Shown one piece after another: positions 1 to 11,759 of a stretch of DNA of 64,000 nt (position 1 is its first letter; every line of letters begins with the position of its first letter). The DNA lies in contig JAJQJQ010000049.1 of NCBI GenBank assembly GCA_028622995.1, positions 310,001-374,000 of the forward strand, written 5' to 3'. The notes under the pieces were generated by a model. It ran no database searches. It was not told the DNA's origin and worked only from the letters and a program-made list of their open reading frames with translations. The DNA is from Panagrolaimus kolymaensis. Lineage: Eukaryota > Nematoda > Chromadorea > Rhabditida > Panagrolaimidae. Position numbers and translations under genes: made by a program.

Positions 1-807
1 TAAAGTTTTTTTTTACTGTATTCAAACATAATATTTTTAGTGGAACAAGGTATTCAAATAAATAACAAACCCCAAGATTATTTTTGGTTGTTGCTAGTTT
101 CGTCTATCATAAACTCAATGCATTTTTTTCTTCATTTTCTTATCACCACCAAATATAGCTAAAAAAATAATGGAATCAAAAAAACTAAAAAATTTAAAAC
201 AAACTCAATGAATATGTTTTTTGCAAGCTAAGCTTTTTTTGTCTTTAAAATTGGCGGCAAAACAATTTTTTAAAACGCTAACTAACTTTCTTTTTTCATT
301 TTGGCTGCGTGCTTTTAGTTTTCAATGCATTGACTTTCTCCTTCCAAACACAAATTATTTTACTGCTGTTTCTGTCTTTGCTTGCAGCGGCGGTGTCTTC
401 TTTTTCTTTTTTCTTTTTTGACTATTTTTGGGTTTTCTTCTTCTTCTTTGCTTTATTGGCAGAAAGCCGCCATCCATCTAGCTAAAAAGTGTATGTGTAT
501 GTGTGGAGAAATGGAAACGGCAACAGCAGCACCATTGATGCATGTTTTATCTCCTTCAAAAAAATGCCAAACATGCAGCCGCAAAACAAAAACAACAACA
601 TCGTCGTCAGCTTTTTCTATCCCACGAGCTTCTTCAGCCGCCGGCGCATCCTTTTCTTCTCAAAAATATGCAATTTCAATTCCAAAACTTTCATTGGAAT
701 TATATTTATTTAATGTTCAACAAAATTTATTAAAATTTAGGAAAAATGTAAAGAAATTTATTTTAAAATGTTTGAGATCTAAAATATATTTTTTTAAGCT
801 TCTAAAA
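1..807. other. AT-rich leader/intergenic region
   Basis: No gene is supported here. Open frames around 221-733 are low-complexity (Phe, Leu and Ser rich) and share no recognisable domain. A long open frame reading into the first exon of the next gene begins at 382, but the stretch upstream of the ATG at 808 is compositionally like 5' flank rather than protein. It may hold the promoter or 5' UTR of the coiled-coil gene. Confidence 0.5.
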
Positions 808-2479
808 ATGGCGGCCACTGCATCTTCCTCGACATCGGCAACTTCAACAGCTCGAAGAAGCATTGATTTCCAAGTAAACTTTTTTATCATCGTTTTTTTT
901 AAAGTTTAGTTTTTAGGATAAAATAAAATTCCTTAATTCCACATGTGATAATTTATTAAATTGTTTAAATTATGGAAAAATTATTAATATTGAAAGGGTA
1001 GATCCAAAAGTGGATTTAATTTATGACAAGCATATCTCAAATCTTCATGATAATTATTTAGAATATCGAAATGAAAATGGATTATTAAAGCATAGATTAG
1101 CGGAAATTGATACAAAGGTTAGTAATTTCAAAACAAATTTTTTTATCTGAAAAATATAGAATGTTTATTTATGGACACGAAAATTTTAAAAATGCACGGT
1201 TTTTGACGGAAAAATTAATAAAAAAAAACTTTATTTGCTATTTTAAAAAGTTTAAAAATTTTTTTCGGTATTAAAATCCAAGAATTTTTTTTATTTTCTC
1301 GACTAAATTTAAATAAAAGCATTTATTTACTAAGATTAAAAATTAAAGAAAGTTTTATTTCTGGCGCGAAAAATCCTAAAACATAAAAGTCTTAAGTTTT
1401 CTTAAATTTTATTTTTAAAGTATCAAAGAAATATACAAATCCAGAAACTTTTGTATCAAAATTCCCCGTAAAAGTTGCCTTTTTTCTTCAGATTTGTACA
1501 ATATTAAACGAAAATGATTATCTTCGATGGGAAAATGAACAATATAAACTTGAAATCGATGGGCTAAGAAAATCATTGGATGATGAAAATTTATTAACAA
1601 AAGAATTAAAAGCAGAAATTTGTTGTTTGCGTTTAAATCAAGATCAAATAAATCATATTCATTCTGTGAGGCTCAAAGAAGAATTATTAAGCGTGAGAGA
1701 TATTTCAAAAACCATTGAAGAATCAAGCAAATGAAAATTTGAAGATTGCGAACGGGAAACAAAATTAAAAGAAATGGAATTAAAGAAAAAAATTGAATGC
1801 TTGGAAGAGGAGTTGAGCGATAAAAGCTCCATGGTTGAAAAGTATGGACAAAAAATTGAACATTTAAATAATGAAAATTATCGAATTTCACAAGTTTTTA
1901 ATGTAAGTAAAGAAATTAATTTTAAAAAATGAAATTAAAAATAGACAAGAAAATATTAATTTTATATATTTTCGCATTTTTTTCTCTGAGACACCAGATT
2001 TATTATATTTCTTTTCAAAATTTTTAACCCAAAAATTAAATTTAAAAAATTTCTTTGATCTAAATGCAAAAAATTTTTTTTAGAAAACCAAATCTGAAAT
2101 GGAAGAACAAATTGAGCAATTTTATCTTCGAGAAAGTGCACTTGAAACTGAACTTTCCGCTGCCATGAGAAAAATTGCAAATTTCAATCAAGAGAAATTA
2201 ATGGATTATCAAAATAAAAATGATACAGATTTAAACGAAAATATGCCATCCCGAACCAATAATTTTTTATTTAATGAAAAATTTAAAGAAGCAAGCGATT
2301 GGCAAAATTTATTAAATGAAAAAACTCTTCAAATCGCTGATTTACGTGAAAGACTTGTATTTATGGAAGAGGAATGTCGATTGGTTAAAGAAGAAAATGA
2401 ATATTCCAATTCTTTATTAACTCAAATGGGAAAAGATATGAGAGTTTTATTGAATGCAGCCAAGGAAGCTAAAACTTGA
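808..2479 (+). CDS. Coiled-coil protein with an in-frame TGA
   Basis: Four exons join in frame: 808-873, 917-1117, 1492-1902 and 2084-2479, all in phase 0, with GT donors and TTTTTAG or TTCTTCAG acceptors. The product would be about 357 residues. It starts with a Ser/Thr/Ala-rich leader and is then almost wholly charged, heptad-like sequence rich in Glu, Lys and Leu, as in cytoskeletal or scaffold coiled coils. I do not recognise the family. The oddity is a TGA at 1732-1734 in exon 3, in the middle of an otherwise open and compositionally uniform frame that runs on for 56 codons and then into exon 4. The gene is therefore either a young pseudogene, mis-sequenced at one base, or read through. 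The ATG at 808 was chosen because it directly precedes a clean splice donor; an upstream start is possible. Confidence 0.6.
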
Positions 2480-3043
2480 TTTTTATTATTAGTTATTTTC
2501 AAAATTAAAATGTGACTTGGATTTTAATACTTTTTTATGTTGTTGTAAATTAACGGGTAAATAAAAAATATGCATTTTTAGTTTTACTAACTTTTATTTC
2601 TTGACGGACATTTTTTCTTTCAATTTTTTTTGTCAGAAAATTATTTAGGGTTTGCAAACTTTTTATTAAAATTTCTTTTAAATATGTTTCAAGACTAAAT
2701 AATCGACTGATTATCTCCTCACAATTTTAAGCAATAAACAAATTATTTTTTATTGGAACAACAACAACAATTTTATAAAATAATAGCCTAAAAGAATGCT
2801 TTAAAGATTAGCAAATTTTTTCATAAACTATTAAGGTCAAAAAATATTTTTTATAAAGGTACACTTCAAGCGCGAGAACTCTCAAAGGTCATTTCCAAGA
2901 GGAAAAATATTTGGTTCTTTACGAACAACAAAAACAATCTTTAGATGTAAGAAGTAATTCTTGAAAAATATCATCATTTTTATTTATTTATATCTTTCAA
3001 GCTAGCTTGATTTTCTTAAATAAATTCTCGTGGTCTTAAAAAA
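2480..3043. other. Intergenic region with an exon-like fragment
   Basis: Mostly AT-rich spacer. Around 2868-2955 one frame reads as a short charged, Gln-rich stretch resembling coiled coil, ending at a stop. It could be a remnant or alternative 3' exon of the upstream gene, but I see no convincing acceptor. Nothing else is supported. Confidence 0.3.
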
Positions 3044-3906
3044 ATGTCTTCATCTTCTTCGTTTGCTACTAATATTCCTGTTGTCGCCGCCATTGCTGAA
3101 AATAATTTCTATGATGAAAATGATTTAAATGAAAAATTATGGAAAAGTGATGAAAGTAAAGATTTTACTTTTATTATCGGTGATGAAAAAATTAAAGTTA
3201 GTTTATTCTCACTTATAAATGCTCTATTTTTAATGGCCTGAAAAAAAATGTCACATAAAGGCGTCCAAAAAATAATTTTTTTTTATTTAAAATATAATTA
3301 ACAAATTTTTTTAGGCTCATAAATGCGTCCTTGTTTTAGCTTCACCTATTTTTAAATCAATCGTGGAAACTCAAAATAATATGGATGTTAGCGAATTTAC
3401 TTTTGATACCATTGAAATTGTTGTAAGAGTTTGTTATCAACAATTTCACAACCTTATGGACAGTTGTGAAACGTGCGTTCGACCCATTCTTCATTTTTCT
3501 CATAAATATGAAATTCAAAAACTTAAGGTAAAATAATCACATTTTTACCAATAAAAACTAATTAATTTTTTTTTCTTTGTAGGATATATCCGAAGATTTT
3601 CTTTGTAAGAAAATTTTTATTGATAATTTCAATAAACTTGCAAATTTATCCATGAAATGTAAAGCTAAAAAGCTTCAAAAAGCTTGCTGCAAATATTTGA
3701 ATAACCATGATTTAAAAGATTTGGATGATCTTGAACCCCTTGATGAAAGTTTTTACAAAGAATATTATTTAAATGAAAATTTTGTTAAATCACAAATCAA
3801 AGAAGTCAAGACTTACACAAAAAACGATTTTCCTGATTCAAGTGTAATAGTTGTTTCTCTTATAATTTTCTCATTTTTGTTTGGGTTTTGCTTTCGGTTT
3901 GTTTAA
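3044..3906 (+). CDS. BTB/POZ-domain protein with C-terminal hydrophobic tail
   Basis: Three exons (3044-3196, 3315-3527, 3583-3906, all phase 0) give about 229 residues. Residues 38-60 match the start of a BTB/POZ fold: D-F-T-F-I-I-G then, across intron 1, A-H-K-C-V-L-V-L-A-S-P-I-F. In known BTB proteins this segment forms the dimer core and the protein often acts as a substrate adaptor for Cullin-3. After the BTB comes a helical, BACK-like region. The last 20 or so residues are a hydrophobic helix (VIVVSLIIFSFLFGF) with no tail after it. That is unusual for BTB adaptors and would predict a tail-anchored or membrane-tethered protein. It has no MATH or Kelch domain. Domain call is firm; the membrane tether is inference. 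Confidence 0.75.
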
Positions 3907-4498
3907 TTCGTGCATTCTGGATTATGATAAACTAAAATTTTTGCTTTTATGTTTTTTATGAAGAAAAAAAATTTTATTTAAAAAATATTGTAATCTGCCA
4001 CTTTTTTTTTTGATTTGAAAAATCTATAGTTTTATTTACAATTTTTAATATTTTTGTTAAAAAAAATAAAAATTTTAGAAAAAAATAATTTTTTTTTGCA
4101 ATGAAACATAAAAATTGAAGGCTATAAGGAATATTAATAAATATCTACTGCTTATAATAAAAATGAATTAAATGATTAAATATATAAGCTTTTTTCATGC
4201 CCGAAAAGTATTTTTGATTTTTTTTCTAACAAAAGTTTTTTTTGGTAATTTTTTTGCTTTATCAAAGATTTTTTGAATGTAAAAAACAATAAACTAAAAC
4301 AAATAATTAACGAAAAATTTTTCTCTTATTTTTATTATCTACATATAAATGATTTTGTATGAGTGAACATGGTTAAAAGTTTGTTATCTTATCAAATTTT
4401 AGTTGCTTGTATTCTTCCAATTTATTGATTCAATTTGTTTTTATTTTTTACATAATTTATACATTATTTCTTCTTTTTTTCTTTTTAAAGAAAATAAA
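3907..4498. other. Intergenic AT-rich spacer
   Basis: No gene seen. The stretch is A/T homopolymer-rich and ends in the 5' flank of the lectin at 4499. Confidence 0.6.
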
Positions 4499-5502
4499 AT
4501 GATTATTTTTAAAATTATTTTAGCATTTTTGTCTGTCGTCGTTGTCAATTCAAATAAATTATGCCCTAATGGAAGTTTAGAAAGACCAGATAATTGTTAT
4601 TATTTTCAATCAAATTCATCCGAATTTGCAACAGCTGAAAATTTTTGTTATTCTATTGGAGGACATTTGGTTTCAATTCATGATGCTTTTTCAAATGCTT
4701 TACTTGCGGGTAAATTTTTTTGTATTCTTTTGTGTTTGGTTCGTGAGGCGATAATCTTTAAAAAAAAATGAAAAAGCTTGATTTATAAAATTTTAACTTT
4801 TTAGGCGAAGCTCCAAATTATTTCCAACAAAGTTCGACATCAAATTTTTGGATAGGTGCCACAACTTTAATGAATTCTAGTAAATGGGCATGGATGGATT
4901 TCACTCCATTTGATTTTATGGATTGGGCTATCAATGAACCAAAAAATATTAGCGCTTCTAATTGTGTTTCAGTTTCGATTGCATCAGGTTCATGGACTTC
5001 AGAAGATTGTTTTAAATTAAAACCATTTGTTTGTGAAATTATTCCAAAACCAACAAATCCACCTTTTATTAGTTGTCCAAAAGGATGGATTTATTTCCAA
5101 TCTTCAAAATCATGCATTGGGATTTCACAAAATTTTGGTCACGTAAATTGGACTTTTGCAGAAGAAAAGTGTATAAGTTGGGGAGCTCATTTAGTTTCCA
5201 TTCATAGCGAAGATGAATATAAATTTTGTGAAGGTAAAGAATTTTTGTAACTAAAAAAGCGATTTTTTAAATGTTGAATTTTAGCATTTGATTATTATGC
5301 TTGGGCTGGCCCATTTTGGACTGGAGGATATTCAATTGATGGAGGAAATACTTGGATATATACCGATGGAAAACCATTTGATTACGATCTCGATCCTTTT
5401 AATAATGTCAAAACAAATGGATGTGCAGCAGCTGGTAACAGTGGATTGTATATTATTGAATGCGCAGAAAATAGGTTGTTTTTATGTAAAAAGAAAGCTT
5501 AA
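4499..5502 (+). CDS. Secreted two-domain C-type lectin (A)
   Basis: Exons 4499-4709, 4805-5233 and 5285-5502, all joined in phase 1, give about 285 residues. A signal peptide (MIIFKIILAFLSVVVVNS) is followed by two C-type lectin-like domains. Domain 1 starts at the C-P-N-G-S motif and has the nematode hallmarks G-G-H-L-V-S-I-H, F-W-I-G and an E-P-K-N loop close to the usual EPN sugar-binding site, and ends with F-V-C-E. Domain 2 starts at C-P-K-G-W and ends L-F-L-C-K. The linker is short and Pro-rich. Such proteins are secreted and bind glycans in nutrition, development or immunity. The three-exon, phase-1 structure is shared with the lectins at 42.9-48.1 kb, so these derive from a common ancestor. 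The start was chosen at the ATG opening the signal peptide, not the upstream ATG at 4403. Confidence 0.88.
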
Positions 5503-6805
5503 TTATTTTTATAAAAAGAAGAGTTTTATATTTAACTTTTCGCCGGAGTTTTCTGAAAGCATGATTTTTATTTTTATTTTTTTTAATTGATAAATACTTT
5601 AAAAAACACATGCATTCGAATAACAAGCTTTGGAAAATTATAATAGTAAACAAAAGAAGAAGATTCATTAAACCTTGCTTTTGGAATTTATTTAATATGA
5701 GAATGATCAAAAGGTAAAAAATATTAGTAAAACAATTTTTAGAACGATTTACAATAAAATCGGAATCCATACAAGTTTGTCCATTCCCAAAGAGTCTCAT
5801 ATTCTTCACTCAATCGAAAATTTAGATGGTATTAAAAGAATATAAAATAATAATTATGTAATGGTAAAGAAAGTTGTTAAAAATAAAAATAAAAGTTCAA
5901 GCATTTTTTCAAAAAAATTTCAATTTTAAAACTATGCACGTACTTTCTTTCATCGTCTGCTTCATTATTTTAAATCATTTTCTTTCGCTTTCGTTTAATA
6001 AAATAAATTTATTTCGTAAATTGGTTAAATTTGTCCTAGGACCAAAAAAGGCGGCAATATAATTGGTGCAAAAAAATCCTAGAGGGGTTTCTTAGCTCTT
6101 TTAAGGGCGTTCTTCCCCGTAAACAAAAATGAAACTCTCTAGAAGCTGGAAACCTTGACGTGGTTAGAGGGCTTAATATCAAATTTTTTTATTTGATTAA
6201 CTAATATTCAGCAATCTCCACTTTTAAAGTGTGGGAAAATTAATTTTTGGAAAGTTTTGCTTTACAGCAGAACAAATTTTTATAACAAACAAAATAATTT
6301 TTGGAGTGATTTGCTTTTATAGCAGAGCGGATATTTTTGTATGTGTGTCACATCCATGCATTTTTTTTTGATTTCCGTCCATCTGAACCCATCTTTTCTG
6401 AATCGAGCAGAGAGGACTGCCCCAATTACTTTTGTTCTGAACTGTACTATGGCAGGGTTTCCTTCCATTTTATCTGCATCTTGAACGAATCCATGAAAAA
6501 TAATAAAAAAGGCGAAATTCATGTCTCAGCTTACGGCCGAGAATCTTTAAATGACTTACATGTAAATTTATTTAATAATTATTTCATTCTTTTATCACCT
6601 AAAATATTCATTTGACTGTGTTTGTGCAATAATAAAACTTGTAGGAACAATCTCTCATTTATCGATAATGGCCATGGATTTTTTTACAGCTCAAAACTTT
6701 TTTCTTCTTCTTCAATCCTTTTTTTAAATTAAAAATGTTTGTCTTTTTCGTATTTATTTCATTTAAACATATTTTATTACTTTTTAACAAACTCATTTTT
6801 TATAT
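5503..6805. other. Intergenic region, no supported gene
   Basis: Several short open frames lie on both strands (for example 5874-6062, 6280-6522 and 6337-6615) but none has a recognisable domain or splice structure. The stretch near 6340-6560 is less AT-biased than its surroundings and holds overlapping open frames on opposite strands. Its nature is unclear. Between about 6245 and 6335 a motif around GCTTT(A)CAGCAGA is imperfectly repeated. Confidence 0.4.
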
Positions 6806-8873
6806 TTAATCAATTTTCATTTGCCCAATTAAAAAAAGAATTTTTTCTAAACTTTCATTAGCGAGTTTGCTAAATTCGGAATTAATTGGAAATGGGGCAT
6901 TTGCTAAATTTTGTACACTTTCAGCAATTTTTTGTTGAAGTTCTTGGTTTTTTCCAGTGGTTCCAAGTCTTTCAACAATAATTGCAATTTCATTTAATAC
7001 AACTTTGGGAACTTCAGGATCTGAATTTTCAAGGAAACCACAAAGGCAAGAAACAATTCCAGAGTTAATCAAAAATTGAATTTGTTGGTTATTAGCTGTC
7101 ACCAAAGCGTTGCAAAGAACATAAGCGACTTCCTAAAAAAAATAATGCATTTAACTAAAATTTCAATTTTAAAAAAAGAAAAAAATTGATGGAAATATGG
7201 TTGGATTGCTTTTAGTCCCAAATATGTATGGAAAATTATGGCATTCTTCTCGCAAAATTTTTTTTCAAAACTTTTAATAAAAAATTTACTCGTTGCAATT
7301 TTGAGTCATCATTAACCTTCGCAAATTCAATCAAAACCGGAACCAATCCAGCATCAAAAAATTGTTGAAGTTGTTGTTTGTTGCCAGCGGTAATATTCGA
7401 AAGTAAAATCAAAATTTTCTTTTGAATTTTTTTATTATTATTTTGAGCATTTTTTATTAATAATTCTTCCATAGAATTCAATAATCCAGAATCCAAAACT
7501 CTTTGAGTTAGAAAATCTTCTCCGGAAACGAGGTTAATCAAAACATCCAAAGTTTTGGATAAAATTTTGGAATCTGGATGACCAAGGAAAGCTATCAATG
7601 GGACATTGAGCTAAAAAAATAAATAAATAAAAGATCAAGGTCGAAACTTTAAAAAAAAATTTACATTAGCTTCAATAATCATATTTTGTGTTTCAATTCC
7701 TTTATCAGAAAATGCTACAATTTCTTGCAAAGTTTTTTGGAGGATTTGTAAATCTTGGCATTGAATAAGTTTAGTAAAAACAAAAATAATTTCAGAAGCC
7801 ATAGTTGTTTTTGTTGTTGAATTATTTCCATTTTCATATTCCCTGAATATAACCGAACTACTACTTTCACAAAAATTTGATAAAATCAATAAAATATTTT
7901 GTAATCGAATAATTGAAGCTTCTGGGGTAATTAATTTAGCGAGTAAATGAATTAATCCATTTTTACAGCATTCAAATTTGTATTGGATAAAGTTGGCTGA
8001 AAAATATAAACATTATTTTTTAATAATAATTAATTTTCCAATATTTAAGTTCGAAAAAAATTGCATACTCGTAATATTTTCCAAAGCCACTAAAGCTTGA
8101 TCACAAATAATTTCAGAATTATTATTTTTTGATTCAAGAAGTTTAATAAAATATGGAATCGCTCCAGCATCCACGACACTTTTAGTTTGTTGAATATTTC
8201 CACTTGCAATGTTTGTTAAAATCCAGGCAGCTTCTTGTTGCAAGGGTTCACTAAAAAAAGTAAAATAATGGGTTATTTGTTTATTTATTTTTTCATAAAA
8301 ATCTCTAAATTTTATTTATTATAAAATTTAAATTATTTCTTCATTTTTATATTTTAGATTTTATTTTTTGTGAATTTTTCAAATTATTCATTTTATTTAA
8401 ATTTTTGGAAAACAATATTTTTCAAATTTTTTCGGTGGAAAATAAACAAAATTGTTTTTAAAAAACCTTTCTTTTTTTGATTTTCTCCAAAAAAGCTTTC
8501 GTTGCAAAGAAAAAATCAATTATTTAAATAAAAAAAGCAAGTTTTTAAATTTTTTATCGTCCTTTTTAGTAATTTTCAGTCTGGTCAAGATAAATATTCA
8601 AAAAAAAGCTTACTTTTCTAATGTCAAACATTGAACAAGTGTTGGAACTACCCCAGTGTTAATCACGGCATCAATGAGTGGTTTAGTTGTTTCACAACAT
8701 AAAATTTCACGAATTTTTTTAACTGCTTCAAGCTGAATATTGGCATCGTCAGTTTTAGCTGCTTGATTTGCAAGATTTTGAAGGAATTCAATGTTTTCAT
8801 TTTCGTTGAAAGGGCCGCCGCCAGAATTTTCATAAACATCGTGATTTGGATTTTTATAAAATTGTTTTCTCAT
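6806..8873 (-). CDS. Divergent importin-alpha-like armadillo protein
   Basis: Five exons on the minus strand (8614-8873, 8069-8250, 7665-7996, 7290-7610, 6806-7132) splice in frame to 473 residues. The protein is built of armadillo repeats of karyopherin/importin alpha; the first full one contains [15 protein letters not shown], the classic NLS-binding Trp/Asn pair. Importin alpha links cargo NLS to importin beta. Two departures are visible. There is no Arg-rich importin-beta-binding domain at the N-terminus, which begins [12 protein letters not shown]. The Trp of later repeats is replaced, for example V-A-L-E-N-I and I-L-L-S-N-I-T-A-G where W-A-L-G-N-I and W-T-I-S-N-I are usual. It is therefore probably a diverged paralogue rather than the main transport receptor, unless an upstream exon was missed. 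Confidence 0.82.
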
Positions 8874-9381
8874 CGTGGCGATACCAAAAATTTTTAAAAC
8901 AAAAACTAAAACAAAATTAATTACAGAAGAAAAAAATATTAAAAAGTTTTTTGTGTATAAAAATGCACAAAATTTAGCAGCTTTTTATATGACAACAAAA
9001 AAAAGAGGTAAAGGTGCGGCGGTTATGTGTCGAAATAAAATAAAATATGCAAGCTTGCATTGTAACCCATGGAAATCAAAGGTGTGCCTGCCCCATTATT
9101 CTTTTTTGCATCATCAAACAAACAAACTACATTATTTTGCTTTCTTATTTTTTTTTTGTTAGATTTCTTCACAAAAATTTCCTCACTTTGTTTTTTGTAT
9201 TCTCCACACCTTTTTTTTTAAACTTTAAAATTTGATAAATAAACATTTTAAGGAGTGTTAAAAAAAATAAAAATGACCGAACCAAACTTTAACAAAAATT
9301 TAAATAAAAGAAATTGAAATTTCTCTTTCATAAAATATTTAAATCAAAATTAAAGAAAAAATGTCCATCATTTTTTATTTA
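8874..9381. other. Intergenic region between two minus-strand genes
   Basis: An open frame at 8875-9162 has no recognised domain. The sequence immediately 5' of the importin-alpha-like start shows no acceptor AG, supporting that start. The 3' UTR of the lectin at 9382 would lie at the left side of the lectin stop, and its neighbour's 5' UTR here. Confidence 0.4.
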
Positions 9382-10297
9382 TTATAATTCTTTTTTGTTG
9401 TTGTCTTTAGCTTTTTTCTCTTTCGATTTTTTGCACATAGCAAATGGAGGATTGGGAGTGTAATATTCTGGAGGGTTTTGATCACAAAAATAATCCGACC
9501 ATTGTCCATTACAATCACATCCCAATGGAGTTACAACGTGATTAGGCATAAAAATGCAATCGGTCCAAGGTTCATTAGGTTGTCTGTAAAAAATATTCAA
9601 TAATTGAAATTGAAAAGTTTTTAAAATAATAAATAAAAAATTTGCATTTAATTAAATAATTTGCTGTTTTCTGAATTCGCTTTTTCTCCAAAAAAATGGA
9701 TATATATTTTTTTGAGTTTGTATTGTATCTCTCTCACCTTTGATCCCATGGTACAGGAAAATCATCGGGTGTTCCATCCGTCCAAGTATAAGTTCCATTT
9801 ACGCCTGGATCATTAATTTTGTTTCGGCCAAGCCAAATTGTATTATCTATAAAAAAATACATATTTTTACGTAATATATTTTTTTATTTAGAAAAATCAT
9901 ATTTTTCTTTCAAAGCTTACTATCTCGAAGTTTATTAACAAATTCATTTTCTTCTTTACTATGAATCGAAATTAAATGACTTCCCCATTCAATGCATCGC
10001 TTTTCAGCATCAGGTTGCCAATGTTGTTCTTTAAGTAAAGCGTATAAATGATTGCCAAATGGAAGCCATTCCTATAAATAAAAAAATATTATAATTATCG
10101 CATTTAATTAAAAAAACATTTATGTAAACAATTTCCAGACGCTTGTTGCTGCAGGTATTTTGTGGATGGCGGCTATATGCATTTAACAAAAAAAACCTTA
10201 CAGGTTGGGTATCATTATTATTATTTCCTTCGACATTTGATGAAAATAAACTCAAAGATAAAAATATTACAACCACAAAAAATAAGACCGCTTTCAT
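9382..10297 (-). CDS. Single-domain C-type lectin (B) with Lys-rich KKEL tail
   Basis: Four exons on the minus strand (10202-10297, 9921-10071, 9738-9846, 9382-9583) give 185 residues. A strong signal peptide (MKAVLFFVVVIFLSLSLF) leads to a short Asn-rich linker and one C-type lectin-like domain with A-E-K-R-C, G-S-H-L-I-S-I-H-S, T-I-W-L-G, Y-T-W-T-D-G-T and a Q-P-N-E-P-W loop, ending M-C-K-K. Its exon structure differs from the tandem lectins, so it belongs to another lectin branch. The C-terminus is highly basic and ends in KKEL, which resembles a KDEL-type ER retention signal. Whether it works as one is inference. It lies head-to-tail behind the importin-alpha-like gene, on the same strand. 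Confidence 0.82.
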
Positions 10298-10699
10298 TTT
10301 TATTATTCAACTTTAAATAATTATTTTTGTTTCAAATGATTTTTCTTTCTTCTTCTTTTTTTTTGTTTGATTGATAAAGGTTCGATCACGTTTTTTTTTC
10401 TCTTTGATTTTTTCATAATTAAATAATTATTTTATGATGATTGTTGTTGACCTCTCCTTTTTTTTGTCTGTCGTCTCCATCTATTATTTTTTCTTATTTT
10501 TTCGGTGAAAGGGTCGTTACTAAAATCGGTCCGGTCCTGAAAATAAACGATAATAGCCTGTAATCTTTTTTTATTTTTTTTTATTTTGTTTCAGTCAAAA
10601 CTCGGCATTCCTCTTCAAATAGAAGTTTTAATTTTCCTTCAATTTTTCCACATTTATAAAATTTCGTCTTATTAATAATCCAAATAATTTCGCTCTCTT
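10298..10699. other. Intergenic T-rich spacer
   Basis: 5' flank of lectin B, with long T-rich stretches and no supported gene. Confidence 0.5.
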
Positions 10700-11517
10700 T
10701 TGGTATAAATTAGTTCCACTTTGAAATGAGTTGGTTTTTTATTTCCTCGCCATAATCGAAATGCAAACAAATGCAACAGCAACCAAGGTCGCCAGGAATT
10801 TGGGCTTTAATGCTTTTAAATAATTTATCGATGTATCCATCGTCATCGAATTCCACTGAAAAATACTTAAATAAAAAAAGCCTTTAAATCAATACTATGA
10901 ATTCTCGGAGTTACAAATTTAGGTGCTCGAATTGAAAATGAGTTTCGCCGCTTTGAATTCGTTTCATAAACTGAAACAATTTCACCAAATGAATCAATTC
11001 CAATCAGGTTTGGGCGGGAATCCCGGATCGTGTTCCGGATTCCCGGATTCCGGACCAATTTTTCGATAATTATTCCCGTCCCGGATTCCCGGATTTTATG
11101 TCCGGAATCCGGAATTAATAAGAGTAAAGAGAGGAGTACATATTATCATTCGAGTAATCATTTTCTTCAAAATTTTCATAAAATATCACCAAAACTTTTT
11201 GGTTATCTGACAAATTATTACTAAAAAACACTTTTTTCTCAAAGAAATTTAACGCTAAAATCCATAATTGGTTAAAACGTCATGTTTTTTTAAAAATGCG
11301 TCTAATACATTTTGTTCTGTTTTTAATTAGAAAGCATTTGGTTAAAAAAAAATGAAAAAATGACAGAAAAATAGAATTTTTAACCATTTTATGAATTCCC
11401 GGATCATTCCCGGATTCCCGTTCCGTCCCGGACTTTTTTACGGGAATCCCGGACTCCCGGATTCCCGTCCCGGAGTTTTCATTACCGCCCAAGCCTGATT
11501 CGAATGTGCCAAACCAT
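10700..11517 (-). pseudogene. Y1: broken HSP70-like gene split by a transposon
   Basis: Minus-strand copy of the Y family (compare 31730-32605). Exon 1 begins at the ATG at 11517 (M-V-W-H), is cut after about six codons by a 493-bp inverted-repeat element (11005-11497), and resumes with G-I-D-S-F-G-E-I-V-S-V-Y-E-T. The donor after the exon is changed relative to Y3 (GTAAGT in Y3, CTAAAT here). Exon 2 starts near 10854 with E-F-D-D-D-G-Y-I-D-K and reads through the C-C-C-I-C-L-H motif before it ends at a stop around 10720. It sits 3' of X1 on the same strand, matching the X then Y order of the other cassettes. Confidence 0.7.
11005..11497. mobile_element. hAT-like foldback MITE inside Y1
   Basis: Terminal inverted repeats are CAGGTTTGGGCGG at the left and CCGCCCAAGCCTG at the right (one mismatch). 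The flanking 8-bp direct repeats are ATTCCAAT (10997-11004) and ATTCGAAT (11498-11505), differing at one base. The ends are rich in a CCCGGATTCCCG repeat, a marked GC rise against the surrounding DNA. There is no transposase. The CAGG ends and 8-bp target duplication fit the hAT superfamily. Confidence 0.75.
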
Positions 11518-11759
11518 ATTTGTTTGTATGTTTAAAGGAAGGAAAAATAAATCAATAAACCATGCAAAAAAAACGAATAAATTTTTTATATTTTGCTGAA
11601 GAAAAAATGCTTAAAATTGATAAAAATGAATGCAGCTTATAAAGCGTTGATTAAGATTGTTAAAAAGAAAGGTTTAACTTGAAATGGGCAATAAAAAAAA
11701 CAAATCATGAAAAAAAGTTTTATTACATATTTGTCGAACAAAAACTTAGTAAACGAATA

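Noticed and set aside
382..909. Long open frame overlapping the first coiled-coil exon
   Set aside because: Only the last part, from the ATG at 808, is supported by a splice donor and matching phase; upstream residues are low-complexity.
6280..6615. Overlapping open frames on both strands
   Set aside because: No domain, no splice sites, and opposite strands cannot both be coding; kept only as an odd intergenic patch.
8875..9235. Open frames in the gap between importin-alpha-like and lectin B
   Set aside because: No recognised motifs and no signal sequence; compositional noise.
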